Of a DNA stretch of 17,991 nt, positions 7,515 to 15,076 are shown in pieces. Every line of letters starts with the position of its first letter. The first letter of the stretch is position 1. The notes below the pieces were generated by a model. It did no database searches. It was not told the DNA's origin and saw only the letters and a program-made list of their open reading frames with translations. The position numbers and the translations under genes are program-made. Origin of the DNA: Burkholderiales bacterium (GTDB taxonomy: Bacteria > Pseudomonadota > Gammaproteobacteria > Burkholderiales > JAEUMW01); assembly GCA_016791285.1 (NCBI GenBank), contig JAEUMX010000005.1, positions 1 through 17,991 on the forward strand, written 5' to 3'.

Positions 7515-9323
7515 TCAGAACTTCCAGTACAGCGGCACCAGAAAAGCCACCACGACCAGCCACCAGATCCCGATCGGCAGGCCGTACTTCCAGTAATCGC
7601 CAAACTGGTACCCGCCGGGGCCCACCACCATCAGGTTCACCGGAGTCGCTACCGGGGTGAGCAGCGCACCATGCGCACCGACGGTGACGGCGATAATGAA
7701 CGCCATCGGCGAGACCCCCATCTCGACGCCGGTCGCCACTGCGATCGGCAGCATGACCAGCGCTGCGGCCGTGTTGCTCATGACTGAAGTCAGCGCGAAC
7801 GTGACGAGGAACAGACCGGCGAGAATTGCGCGCGGGCCCAAGGCGCCGACGAGCAGGATGAGCTGGTCCGCCAGCAGCTCGGCGGCGCCGGTCTTCCGCA
7901 TCGCGGTGGCGAGCGGGATCATGCCGCCGACCAGGATGCAGGTGTTCCAGTCGATCCCCTTGTAAGCCTGCGGCACAGTGAGCACGCGCAGGAGTACCAG
8001 CGCCACCGAGCAGATCACCGCCACCAGCGCCGCCGGGAACCAGTTGCCGACCAGCATGACCACGAGCGCCACCAGCACCGCAATCGCCTCCCACGCGCGG
8101 TGGCCGAGCGGAATCGCTTGCCGTCGCACCACTTCGGGCGAGTCGACCACGATCACCTGCGGATCGGCCAGGTGCTTGTCGAGCGCCTGCCAAGTGCCCT
8201 GCAGGAGCAGATGGTCGCCGACCTGGAGCGCGGTCGGCGCCGCTCCGAGATCCTCGCCGCCGCGCTGCACCGCGAGCACCATCAGGTCGCCATCGCGCGC
8301 CGACATGCCGGGAAACACGGTCTGACCGACCAGCTTCGAACGGGTCGGGATCACCACTTCGGCCAGTCCCGAGCCCTTGTTGAAGAGCGTCTGGGCAACG
8401 CTGCCCAACTCGTCCCCTGAACGCAGCGCGAGATGCTGCTCCGTCGCCAGCCGACCGAGCGGCTCGCGTTCGCCGCGGATCAGGATCATGTCGCCTTCGG
8501 CAATGGCCGTGCGCGAAAGTGGCTTGCCGCCCTCTCCCTCCTGGATCGCGACCAGGCTCAGTCCGGGATATTTCTTGAGATCGACCGCCGCGCGCGGCTT
8601 GCCGACGTAGGGCGAACTTGCACGCACGCGCAGCGCGTGCAGGCCATCCTCGATCCGGTACTGCTCAACCAGCGTCTGCGCGTGAGCGCTGAAGTCCGCG
8701 GGCAGCGACGCCCCGTTGCGCTTGGGCAGCAGGAAGTTCTTGGTCAGCAGCATGATGGTCACCGAGCCGATGAAGATCGGCACACCCGCGACCGCAAACT
8801 CGAAGAAGCCAATGCCGTAGCCGGCCTCCTCCGCCATATTTCTCGCGATCACGTTGAGCGGTGCACCGAGCAGCGTGAGCATCGTCGCGCTATGGGCAGC
8901 GAAGCACAGCGGCACCAGCAACTGCGAGGTCGGCTCGCCCAGGCGCAGCGCAACGACGATCACCATCGGCAGCAGAGCCGCGACGGTGCCGTTCACGCTG
9001 ATCGTCGCTGTCGCCAGGGCAGCGAGGAGGCATAGCAGCAGAAACGCGCGCGTCTTGTTGCCGCCGGATTTTGCGACCAGCACCTGGCCCGCCCAGGTCG
9101 TTACGCCCGACGCTTCCAGTCCGGCGCCGACCACGAACAGGCCAGCGATCAGAATGACCGTCGGATCGCCGAGGCCGGCGAGAACTTCGCCTCCGGTGAG
9201 AATGCCGCTGAAGAACAGTGCGAGCGATACGCCGATGGCGACGATGACAGCCGGAATCTTGTTCCAGATGAAAAGCGCGAGTGCCGCGATGATTACCGCG
9301 AACACGATAGTCGAACCGGCCAC
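7515..9323 (-). CDS. SLC13-family anion permease with two RCK_C (TrkA-C) domains
   Basis: This 602-residue inner-membrane transporter belongs to the SLC13/DASS group, whose members usually move di- or tricarboxylates, sulfate or related anions with sodium or protons. Hydrophobic helices occupy about residues 1-200 and 415-602. The two halves carry the paired signature loops S-V-N-G-T (N-terminal half) and S-N-T-A-A-A-L-V-M-L-P (C-terminal half). Between them, about residues 222-300 and 318-395, are two soluble RCK_C-like repeats (for example A-E-G-D-M-I-L-I-R-G and Q-V-G-D-H-L-L-L-Q-G), which are regulatory ligand-binding domains. The start is GTG at 9323, supported by AGGAGGT 7 nt upstream. 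It is the first gene of the minus-strand train. The substrate is unknown; transport of an organic acid linked to the divergent fermentation genes is speculation. Confidence 0.9.
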   Translation of the reverse strand: MAGSTIVFAVIIAALALFIWNKIPAVIVAIGVSLALFFSGILTGGEVLAGLGDPTVILIAGLFVVGAGLEASGVTTWAGQVLVAKSGGNKTRAFLLLCLLAALATATISVNGTVAALLPMVIVVALRLGEPTSQLLVPLCFAAHSATMLTLLGAPLNVIARNMAEEAGYGIGFFEFAVAGVPIFIGSVTIMLLTKNFLLPKRNGASLPADFSAHAQTLVEQYRIEDGLHALRVRASSPYVGKPRAAVDLKKYPGLSLVAIQEGEGGKPLSRTAIAEGDMILIRGEREPLGRLATEQHLALRSGDELGSVAQTLFNKGSGLAEVVIPTRSKLVGQTVFPGMSARDGDLMVLAVQRGGEDLGAAPTALQVGDHLLLQGTWQALDKHLADPQVIVVDSPEVVRRQAIPLGHRAWEAIAVLVALVVMLVGNWFPAALVAVICSVALVLLRVLTVPQAYKGIDWNTCILVGGMIPLATAMRKTGAAELLADQLILLVGALGPRAILAGLFLVTFALTSVMSNTAAALVMLPIAVATGVEMGVSPMAFIIAVTVGAHGALLTPVATPVNLMVVGPGGYQFGDYWKYGLPIGIWWLVVVAFLVPLYWKF

Positions 9324-9330
9324 GCGTACT

Positions 9331-9337
9331 ACCTCCT
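9331..9337 (-). promoter_or_regulatory. Strong ribosome-binding site for the SLC13 permease
   Basis: A complete AGGAGGT on the minus strand sits 7 nt before the GTG at 9323. This near-perfect site justifies the non-ATG start and suggests the lead gene of the operon is efficiently translated. Confidence 0.75.
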
Positions 9338-9352
9338 ACCGCTTGGTTGCAC

Positions 9353-9384
9353 TCTGTTTTGTTTCTTCGTTCGTCTTGTTTTGT
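9353..9384 (-). promoter_or_regulatory. A-rich, C-containing untranslated leader of the SLC13 operon
   Basis: Read on the minus strand, this tract is almost only A, C and G, with repeated A-C-A-A-A-A-C elements, and lies 16-47 nt before the ribosome-binding site of the permease. It stands out against the GC-rich surroundings. Unstructured A-rich leaders often raise translation or bind Hfq-like or Crc-like regulators; which applies here is not visible. Confidence 0.35.
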
Positions 9385-9469
9385 CGGGCCGGCTCGCACC
9401 GCCGTCGCGCCGCATACCCATGGTGTTGAGCAGGCGATGCTGTTCTCAGGGTCGCAGAGTCGGGACGCC

Positions 9470-9485
9470 AGCGTCAAGCGTGCCG
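9470..9485 (-). promoter_or_regulatory. Weak sigma-54-like promoter candidate for the SLC13 operon
   Basis: The minus strand reads CGGCACG-N4-ACGCT, against the sigma-54 consensus TGGCACG-N4-TTGCW. The GG and GC dinucleotides have the required 10-nt spacing and six of seven -24 bases match, but only three of five match at -12. It would give a leader of about 140 nt. Confidence 0.2.
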
Positions 9486-9532
9486 TGCCTTGCACCCGGC
9501 CAACGACACGCGTGCCATTACCAATCCCAGAC

Positions 9533-9548
9533 TGTGCTTGTCGACACA
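9533..9548 (+). promoter_or_regulatory. CRP-like operator candidate
   Basis: TGTGC-N6-ACACA matches the CRP consensus TGTGA-N6-TCACA at eight of ten informative bases with the correct spacing. The enterobacterial tdc operon, which shares most of the genes downstream, is CRP-activated, which makes the match more interesting. It also contains a TGTCGACA palindrome slightly off centre, so another regulator is possible. Confidence 0.3.
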
Positions 9549-9557
9549 TGAGGGGGA

Positions 9558-9571
9558 TTGCATTGCAACAA
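9558..9571 (+). promoter_or_regulatory. FNR/Anr-like box candidate with an internal palindrome
   Basis: TTGCA-N4-AACAA keeps the TTG...CAA core of the FNR box TTGAT-N4-ATCAA (seven of ten bases). The same stretch includes the perfect palindrome TTGCA-T-TGCAA (9558-9568). An oxygen-responsive site would suit the oxygen-sensitive formate-lyase encoded downstream, but a 7/10 match is weak. Confidence 0.25.
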
Positions 9572-9603
9572 GTAGCGCCGTCGCTTTCGTGTCAGATTCA
9601 GAG

Positions 9604-9612
9604 TGATACTAT
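9604..9612 (+). promoter_or_regulatory. Extended -10 promoter candidate for the fermentation operon
   Basis: TG-A-TACTAT resembles an extended -10 element (TG-N-TATAAT) with four of six core matches and no clear -35 at 16-18 bp. Transcription would begin near 9619, leaving a leader of about 23 nt that contains the GGAGGT ribosome-binding site. A promoter with a poor -35 often depends on an activator. Confidence 0.35.
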
Positions 9613-9641
9613 TGCGCGCTCTCGTGCAGTGGAGGTCATTC

Positions 9642-10589
9642 ATGAATTCCAAGACGCGCAGGGCTTACGAGCGCCTGATCGAGCGGGTGAAGGGAATCGC
9701 GGCAGCGCACACCGCGGTGGCCCACCCGTGCAGTGAATTCGCGCTTGCGGGCGCCGTCGATGCGGCGCAGATGGGGATCATCGCACCCATCCTCGTCGGG
9801 CCACGCCAAAAGATCCTGAGCACGGCCGAGGCCGCGAAGCTCGATGTCTCGCCGTACGAGATCGTCGACGCGGCGCACAGTCACGAGGCCGCGGAAAAGG
9901 CGGTGGCGCTCGTGCGCGAAGGCCGCGCCGAGATGCTCATGAAAGGGTCGCTACACACCGACGAGCTGCTCGGCGCCGTGGTCAGTCGCGAGAAGGGGCT
10001 GCGCACGGAACGGCGGTTGAGCCACTGCTTCATTCTCGACGTGCCGAACCACGACCGGATTCTCATCATCACCGACGCCGCGATCAACATCTTCCCGACC
10101 CTGCAGGACAAGATCGACATCGTGCAGAACGCCATCGATCTCGCGCACGCGCTCGGTGTCGAGCAGCCGAAGGTGGCGATCCTGTCGGCGATGGAGACGG
10201 TGAACCCGAAGCTCGACTCGACGGTGGAGGCGGCAGCGCTCTGCAAGATGGCCGACCGCGGACAGATCACCGGCGGCATCCTCGACGGCCCGCTCGCGCT
10301 GGACAACGCGATCAGCGCCGAGGCAGCACGCATCAAGGGCATCAGCAGTGCCGTCGCGGGCCAGACCGACATCCTCGTGGTGCCCGATCTCGAGGCCGGC
10401 AACGTGCTGGCGAAGAGCCTGTCGTTTCTCGCGGACGCCGATTCGGCGGGCATCGTGGTCGGTGCGCGCGTGCCGATCACCCTCACCAGCCGGGCCGACT
10501 CCGTGGAAAGCCGGCTCGCCTCGTGCGCGGTGGCAGCACTCGTCGTGCATCACCGGCGCGAGCTCGCCGCCAAGGGAGAGCTCAAATGA
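9642..10589 (+). CDS. pta: Phosphate acetyl/propionyl/butyryl-transferase (PTA_PTB family)
   Basis: This 315-residue cytoplasmic enzyme should exchange the CoA of acetyl-, propionyl- or butyryl-CoA for phosphate. The length and sequence match the short phosphotransacylase type, without the long N-terminal regions of enterobacterial Pta. Recognisable family blocks are M-L-M-K-G-S-L-H-T-D, the A-I-N-I-F-P segment after the first domain, A-I-L-S-A-M-E-T-V-N, and G-G-I-L-D-G-P-L-A-L-D-N. Related proteins are often found as the C-terminal half of MaoC-domain fusions; here the MaoC part is absent. ATG at 9642 follows GGAGGT at 5 nt. The stop overlaps the kinase start by four bases (ATGA), which implies coupled expression. 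It is the first gene of the plus-strand operon. Acyl preference cannot be read from sequence, but the threonine branch downstream makes propionyl-CoA a likely substrate. Confidence 0.88.
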   Translation: MNSKTRRAYERLIERVKGIAAAHTAVAHPCSEFALAGAVDAAQMGIIAPILVGPRQKILSTAEAAKLDVSPYEIVDAAHSHEAAEKAVALVREGRAEMLMKGSLHTDELLGAVVSREKGLRTERRLSHCFILDVPNHDRILIITDAAINIFPTLQDKIDIVQNAIDLAHALGVEQPKVAILSAMETVNPKLDSTVEAAALCKMADRGQITGGILDGPLALDNAISAEAARIKGISSAVAGQTDILVVPDLEAGNVLAKSLSFLADADSAGIVVGARVPITLTSRADSVESRLASCAVAALVVHHRRELAAKGELK

Positions 10590-11767
10590 GCGACGCGATC
10601 CTGGTTCTCAACGCCGGATCGTCGAGCCTCAAGTTCACGGAGTTCCTGGTCGGAAGCGGTGGCCTCGAAGCCGTCGTCAGCGGCAACCTCGAGGAACTCT
10701 ACGGCAGCGCCCGCTTCCGCGCCAAGGACGCGGACGGCAAGATCATCGGCGAACACGCCTGGGCCGAGGATGCAGCACCACAGCATACGGGCGCGCTGGA
10801 GTTTCTTTTCGGCTGGCTGCGCAAGCATGCTTCGGACACCAACGTGATCGCGGTCGGCCACCGCGTGGTGCATGGCGGCAACGCCTATGCGGCGCCGGTG
10901 CGCATCGATGCGACGATACTGGAGAAGCTCGCCGAGTTCATCCCGCTCGCCCCCCTGCACCAGCCGCACAATCTGCTGCCGATCCGCGTCATCGCCGAAC
11001 GCCGCCCGGAGCTGCCGCAGGTCGCGTGCTTCGACACCGCGTTCCACCAGACAGCACCCGCGCTGGCACAGGCCTTCGCGCTGCCGGCCTCGATCACCGA
11101 TCGCGGCGTGCGCCGCTACGGCTTCCACGGCCTGTCCTACGAATACATCGCTTCCGTGCTGCCGCAACACGACCCGCGCGCGGCCGCCGGCAAGACGGTG
11201 GTGCTGCACCTTGGCAACGGCGCCAGCATGTGCGCGATGCAAAGCTGCAAGAGCGTCGCGAGCACCATGGGATTCACGGCCGTGGACGGGCTGCCGATGG
11301 GCACCCGCACCGGCAACCTCGATCCGGGGGTGGTCCTGTATTGCATGCAGGAGCTCAAGATGGACGCCGCCGCGATCGAGTCCCTGCTCTACAAGCAGTC
11401 CGGGCTGCTCGGCGTCTCCGGCGTCTCCAGCGACATGCGCGAACTGATCGAGAGCAGCGACCCGAAGGCGAAACTTGCGATCGATCTCTTTGTCTACCGC
11501 ATCGGCCGCGAATTGGGATCGCTCGCTGCGGCCCTGGGCGGGCTCGATGCGATCGTGTTCACCGCCGGCATCGGCGAGCACGCGGCACCGATTCGCGAGG
11601 GCGTGTGCCGGCAGGCAGCGTGGCTCGGCGTCGAGTTCGACACCCAGGCCAATGCGGCAAGCGGGGCGCGGTGCATCAGTACGCCGGCGAGCCGCGTTGC
11701 AGCATGGGTCGTCCCCACCAATGAGGAACTGATGATCGCGCGACACACCTGGAAGCTTGCGAAGTAA
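10586..11767 (+). CDS. ackA: Acetate/propionate kinase
   Basis: This 393-residue enzyme of the acetate-kinase family transfers phosphate from acetyl- or propionyl-phosphate to ADP, giving ATP and the free acid. Diagnostic blocks are the N-terminal [18 protein letters not shown], the D-T-A-F-H-Q-T segment, [27 protein letters not shown] and F-T-A-G-I-G-E-H. The G-L-S-Y in place of the enterobacterial G-T-S-H marks a distinct acetate/propionate-kinase subgroup. The ATG at 10586 overlaps the transacylase stop. In this operon it has the position and role of E. coli TdcD, catalysing the substrate-level phosphorylation step for both serine and threonine breakdown. A butyrate kinase is excluded by the family motifs, but the acetate/propionate preference is not settled. 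Confidence 0.93.
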   Translation: MSDAILVLNAGSSSLKFTEFLVGSGGLEAVVSGNLEELYGSARFRAKDADGKIIGEHAWAEDAAPQHTGALEFLFGWLRKHASDTNVIAVGHRVVHGGNAYAAPVRIDATILEKLAEFIPLAPLHQPHNLLPIRVIAERRPELPQVACFDTAFHQTAPALAQAFALPASITDRGVRRYGFHGLSYEYIASVLPQHDPRAAAGKTVVLHLGNGASMCAMQSCKSVASTMGFTAVDGLPMGTRTGNLDPGVVLYCMQELKMDAAAIESLLYKQSGLLGVSGVSSDMRELIESSDPKAKLAIDLFVYRIGRELGSLAAALGGLDAIVFTAGIGEHAAPIREGVCRQAAWLGVEFDTQANAASGARCISTPASRVAAWVVPTNEELMIARHTWKLAK

Positions 11768-11769
11768 GG

Positions 11770-11789
11770 CGCACGATCCACACCGTGCG
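11770..11789 (+). other. Short hairpin after the kinase gene
   Basis: CGCACG (11770-11775) and CGTGCG (11784-11789) can pair around an 8-nt loop immediately after the ackA stop. No T-run follows, so it is not a standard terminator. It may mark a processing or stability boundary. Confidence 0.3.
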
Positions 11790-11791
11790 GT

Positions 11792-11831
11792 CCGGGCAAC
11801 CGCCCCGCCCTGGCGAATCCGCCGTGCCCGG
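11792..11831 (+). other. Larger stem-loop in the ackA-pflB gap
   Basis: CCGGGCA (11792-11798) pairs perfectly with TGCCCGG (11825-11831). The 26-nt interior is GC-rich and can form an inner helix. This and the smaller hairpin before it fill much of the 128-bp gap, the largest within the operon. The absence of a T-tract argues against full termination; it could set the ratio of kinase to formate-lyase mRNA. Confidence 0.4.
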
Positions 11832-11884
11832 GCGTTCAAGTCAGGCGGATACGAGAACAAAGAAAACCTTCAACCCTGCAGTGC

Positions 11885-11888
11885 GGAG
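11885..11888 (+). promoter_or_regulatory. Ribosome-binding site choosing the formate-lyase start
   Basis: GGAG is 7 nt before the ATG at 11896 but only 1 nt before the in-frame ATG at 11890. It therefore favours the downstream ATG, removing two residues (M-S) from the predicted protein. Confidence 0.5.
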
Positions 11889-11895
11889 AATGTCC

Positions 11896-14151
11896 ATGGC
11901 AGCCATCCCGAAGGAAGCGGAAGAGTCCCGTAACAACCCCTGGCGCGACTTCGAGCCGGGTCCGTGGCAGTCGCGCATCAACCTGCGCGACTTCATCCAG
12001 CGCAACTACACGCCGTACGAGGGCGACCGCAGCTTCCTCGCCGGGCCGACCGAGCGCACGCGCAAGGTCTGGGAGAAGCTGCTGCCGATGCTCGCCGAGG
12101 AGACGAAGAAGGGTGTGCTCGACGTCTCGCAGGAGCCTTCCACCATCATCGCGCACGGGCCCGGCTACATCGACCGCGATCTCGAGCTCATCGTCGGCGT
12201 GCAGACCGATGCGCCGCTCAAGCGCGCGATCATGCCCAAGGGCGGCTGGCGCGTAGTCGAAGCGAGCCTGAAGGCGTACGGCTACGAGCCCGACCCCGAG
12301 ATCAGGAAGGTCTACACGAAATATTGCAAGACGCACAACGACGGCGTCTTCGACGCGTACACCTCGGACATCCGCAAGGCGCGCAGCTCGCATATCCTCA
12401 CCGGACTGCCCGACGCCTACGGGCGCGGCCGCATCATCGGCGACTACCGGCGCCTGGCGCTGTATGGTCTCGATGCCCTGATCGAAGCGAAGCAGGCCGA
12501 GCGCGCGGAGCTGGACGACCGGCACTCGACGGAGGACGTGATCCGCCTGCGCGAGGAGCTCGCCGAGCAGATCAGGTCGCTCAAGCAGATCGGGCAGATG
12601 GCGCAAAGCTACGGCTACGACGTGTCGCGGCCGGCGACGGACGCTCGCGAGGCGGTGCAGTGGACCTACTTCGCGTATCTCGCCGCGATCAAGGAACAGA
12701 ACGGCGCGGCCATGTCGGTAGGGCGCGTCTCGTCGTTCCTCGACATCTACCTGGAGCGCGACCTGCGCGAGGGCTCGCTCACGGAATCGCAGGCACAGGA
12801 GCTGATCGACGATCTCGTCATCAAGTTCCGCATCGTGCGCTTCCTGCGCACGCCGGAGTACAACCAGCTCTTCTCCGGCGATCCCACCTGGGTCACGGAG
12901 TTCATCGGCGGCATGGGCGAGGATGGCCGCACGCTGGTGACCAAGACGAGCTTCCGCATCCTCAACACGCTCTACAACCTGGGGCCGGCGCCCGAGCCCA
13001 ATCTCACCGTCGGCTGGTCGCCGCGGCTGCCCGACGGCTTCAAGCGCTTCGCCGCCAAGTGCTCGATCGACACGAGCTCGATCCAGTACATGTCCGACGA
13101 CATGATGCGGCCCAAGTACGGCGACGACGCCGCGATCGCGTGCTGCGTCTCGGGCATGCGGGTCGGCAAGCAGATGCAGTTCTTCGGCGCGCGCGTGAAT
13201 CTGCCGAAGACACTGCTCTACGCGATCAACGGCGGCCGCGACGAGCAGTCCGGCGAACAGATCGGGCCGATGCTGGCGCCGATTACGGGCGACGTGCTCG
13301 ACTACGATGAGGTCATGGAACGCTTCGACACCATGATGGAGTGGCTGGCGAAGGTCTACGTGAACGCGCTCAACGTCATCCATTACATGCACGACAAGTA
13401 CTGCTACGAGGCGGTGCTGATGGCGCTGCACGACCGCGACATCCTGCGCACCCTCGCCTGCGGCATCGCCGGGCTTTCGCACACCGCCGACAGCCTGTCG
13501 GCGATGAAGCACGCGAAGGTGAAGCCGATCCGCGACGATACCGGCCTCATCATCGACTACGAGGTCGAGGGCGAGTTTCCGAAATACGGCAACAACGACG
13601 ATCGCGCCGACAGCATCGCGCAGATGCTGGTGACGCGGATGATGAACAAGATCCGCAACTACGAGACCTATCGCGGGGCGACGCACACGCAGTCGGTGCT
13701 CACCATCACCTCGAACGTCGTGTACGGCAAGCAGACCGGCAACACACCGGACGGCCGCCGCGCCGGGCAACCTTTCGCTCCTGGCGCAAACCCCTCCAAC
13801 GGCGCCGACACGAGCGGCTGGATGGCGGCGATGCTGTCGGTGGCGAAGCTGCCCTACGACGACGCCGAGGACGGCATCTCGCTCACGCTTTCCGTCGTTC
13901 CGACCTCGCTCGGCACGGATGAGGAGCGCATCACGCGCGCGGTCGGCGGGCTCGATGCGTACTTCAGCTCGAACGGGTTCCATTCGAACCTGAACGTGCT
14001 GAACCGCGACACGCTCAAGGACGCGATGGAGAACCCGGACAAGTATCCGCAGCTCACCGTTCGCGTCTCGGGCTACGCGGTCAACTTCGTCAAGCTCACG
14101 AAGGAGCAGCAGCTCGACGTGCTGAACCGCACGTTCCACGGTCAGGCTTGA
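11896..14151 (+). CDS. pflB: Pyruvate/2-oxobutyrate formate-lyase (glycyl radical enzyme)
   Basis: This 751-residue cytoplasmic enzyme cleaves pyruvate with CoA to acetyl-CoA and formate, and probably 2-oxobutyrate to propionyl-CoA and formate. It has the adjacent catalytic cysteines Cys416-Cys417 in [11 protein letters not shown] and the C-terminal glycyl-radical motif R-V-S-G-Y-A-V with radical-bearing Gly726. The spacing is close to the 760-residue E. coli PflB (Cys418/Cys419, Gly734), which separates it from glycerol or choline lyases that have a single catalytic Cys and different motifs. The activase gene follows after 13 bp. The co-operonic Ser/Thr dehydratases suggest a TdcE-like use, although sequence alone does not separate PflB from TdcE. 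The radical form is destroyed by oxygen, so it works under anoxic or microoxic conditions. Confidence 0.95.
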   Translation: MAAIPKEAEESRNNPWRDFEPGPWQSRINLRDFIQRNYTPYEGDRSFLAGPTERTRKVWEKLLPMLAEETKKGVLDVSQEPSTIIAHGPGYIDRDLELIVGVQTDAPLKRAIMPKGGWRVVEASLKAYGYEPDPEIRKVYTKYCKTHNDGVFDAYTSDIRKARSSHILTGLPDAYGRGRIIGDYRRLALYGLDALIEAKQAERAELDDRHSTEDVIRLREELAEQIRSLKQIGQMAQSYGYDVSRPATDAREAVQWTYFAYLAAIKEQNGAAMSVGRVSSFLDIYLERDLREGSLTESQAQELIDDLVIKFRIVRFLRTPEYNQLFSGDPTWVTEFIGGMGEDGRTLVTKTSFRILNTLYNLGPAPEPNLTVGWSPRLPDGFKRFAAKCSIDTSSIQYMSDDMMRPKYGDDAAIACCVSGMRVGKQMQFFGARVNLPKTLLYAINGGRDEQSGEQIGPMLAPITGDVLDYDEVMERFDTMMEWLAKVYVNALNVIHYMHDKYCYEAVLMALHDRDILRTLACGIAGLSHTADSLSAMKHAKVKPIRDDTGLIIDYEVEGEFPKYGNNDDRADSIAQMLVTRMMNKIRNYETYRGATHTQSVLTITSNVVYGKQTGNTPDGRRAGQPFAPGANPSNGADTSGWMAAMLSVAKLPYDDAEDGISLTLSVVPTSLGTDEERITRAVGGLDAYFSSNGFHSNLNVLNRDTLKDAMENPDKYPQLTVRVSGYAVNFVKLTKEQQLDVLNRTFHGQA

Positions 14152-14164
14152 GAGGCGTCGCACC

Positions 14165-15028
14165 GTGGCAAGCAAACCCCTCGTCGGCAGCCGTTACGCG
14201 CTGGAGGTCACGCGCGACGGCACGAAGGAGAACAAGACCCACGAGTCGTATCGCGCGATCTATGCGAGCGACGCCGACGAGGCCGCCGCTGCGACCGACG
14301 ATCTCGTCGGCCACGTCCATTCGATCGAGGTCGGCAGCACCGTCGACGGTCCGGGTATCCGCTTCGTGCTGTTCCTGACCGGCTGCCTGCTGCGCTGCCA
14401 GTACTGTCACAACCCCGATACCTGGCACAAGAAGAACGGCCGCCCGGTGCCGTTGAAGCGCATGTGGAAGGAGATCGCGAAGTACGAGAAGGTGCTCAAG
14501 ATTTCCAAGGGCGGGCTCACCATCTCGGGCGGCGAACCGGTGCTGCAGCACGCCTACGCCACCGGCATCTTCCGCCGCGCCAAGGCACGTGGCATCCACA
14601 CGTGTCTCGACACTGCGGGGCGCCTCGGGGAGAAGCTGTCGGACGCCGATCTCATGGACATCGATCTCAATCTGCTCGACATCAAGTCGGGCGACGAGGA
14701 GACCTACCAGCGGGTCACCGGCCAGCCGCTGCAGCCCACGCTCGACTACGCGCGGCGGCTGTCGGATCTCGGCCGTCCCATGTGGGTGCGCTTCGTCCTG
14801 GTGCCGAACCTGACCGACGCTTACGACAACGTCGAGCGGGTGGCCGACATCTGTGCCGGATTGAAGACGCTGCAGCGCGTCGAGATCCTGCGCTTCCACC
14901 AGATGGGCAAGGACAAGTGGAAGAAGCTCGGCGTCGATTACCCGCTCGCGGAGACCGAACCGCCGACGCCCGAGCTCGCCGAGCGCGTGCGCGGCCAGTT
15001 CCGCAGCAGGGGGCTGACGGTGTACTAG
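14165..15028 (+). CDS. pflA: Pyruvate formate-lyase activating enzyme (radical SAM)
   Basis: This 287-residue radical-SAM enzyme installs the glycyl radical on the formate-lyase encoded just upstream, using S-adenosylmethionine and a [4Fe-4S] cluster. The cluster motif C-x3-C-x2-C is at Cys74, Cys78 and Cys81 (G-C-L-L-R-C-Q-Y-C-H-N-P). It is preceded by T-V-D-G-P-G-I-R-F and followed by the SAM-binding T-I-S-G-G-E-P. Residues 1-47 form an extra, charged N-terminal stretch absent from E. coli PflA, whose sequence starts close to the H-S-I-E-V block here. No ATG, GTG or TTG exists in frame between the GTG at 14165 (preceded by GAGAGG) and the conserved domain, so the extension is probably real. 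It lacks the extra 8-iron ferredoxin insert of glycerol-type activases. Confidence 0.93.
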   Translation: MASKPLVGSRYALEVTRDGTKENKTHESYRAIYASDADEAAAATDDLVGHVHSIEVGSTVDGPGIRFVLFLTGCLLRCQYCHNPDTWHKKNGRPVPLKRMWKEIAKYEKVLKISKGGLTISGGEPVLQHAYATGIFRRAKARGIHTCLDTAGRLGEKLSDADLMDIDLNLLDIKSGDEETYQRVTGQPLQPTLDYARRLSDLGRPMWVRFVLVPNLTDAYDNVERVADICAGLKTLQRVEILRFHQMGKDKWKKLGVDYPLAETEPPTPELAERVRGQFRSRGLTVY

Positions 15029-15064
15029 TCCCGCCCTTCGCAACGCTACCCCCATACCAACAAC

Positions 15065-15072
15065 AGGAGGAG
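15065..15072 (+). promoter_or_regulatory. Strong ribosome-binding site for L-serine dehydratase
   Basis: AGGAGGAG lies 4 nt before the GTG at 15077 and supports this non-ATG start, which gives the canonical N-terminus of the family. Confidence 0.65.
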
Positions 15073-15076
15073 TCTC

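Larger units (their letters stand above)
9324..9641. other. Divergent intergenic region between the two operons
   Basis: These 318 bp separate the minus-strand transport/envelope genes from the plus-strand Ser/Thr fermentation genes and must hold the promoters of both. No convincing gene is present: the open frame that crosses it on the plus strand has no recognisable protein and runs antiphase into the phosphotransacylase gene. It contains a T-rich tract (9353-9384), a GACGC-CA-GCGTC palindrome (9464-9475), a CRP-like box, an FNR-like box and an extended -10 element, listed separately. The base composition is less G+C-rich than the flanking genes. Confidence 0.8.

Noticed and set aside
7463..7603. 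Upstream extension of the P-type ATPase frame
   Set aside because: It overlaps the permease gene and has no similarity to ATPase N-termini; ATG 7462 has GGAG at the right distance.
9552..9567. Sigma-54-like promoter on the plus strand (GG-N10-GC with TTGCA)
   Set aside because: The -12 half is perfect, but the -24 half keeps only GG and overlaps the FNR-like box; chance matching is likely.
9637..9650. Palindrome ATTCATGAAT around the phosphotransacylase start codon
   Set aside because: Ten bases centred on ATG with a coding constraint; expected by chance and not supported by a second copy.
9347..9736. 129-codon plus-strand frame crossing the divergent intergenic region
   Set aside because: No recognisable protein, no good ribosome-binding site, and it overlaps the phosphotransacylase start out of frame.
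11836..14175. 779-codon open frame on the minus strand opposite pflB
   Set aside because: It mirrors the codon pattern of the GC-rich pflB gene, is rich in R, A, H and V without any domain, and pflB itself is unmistakable.
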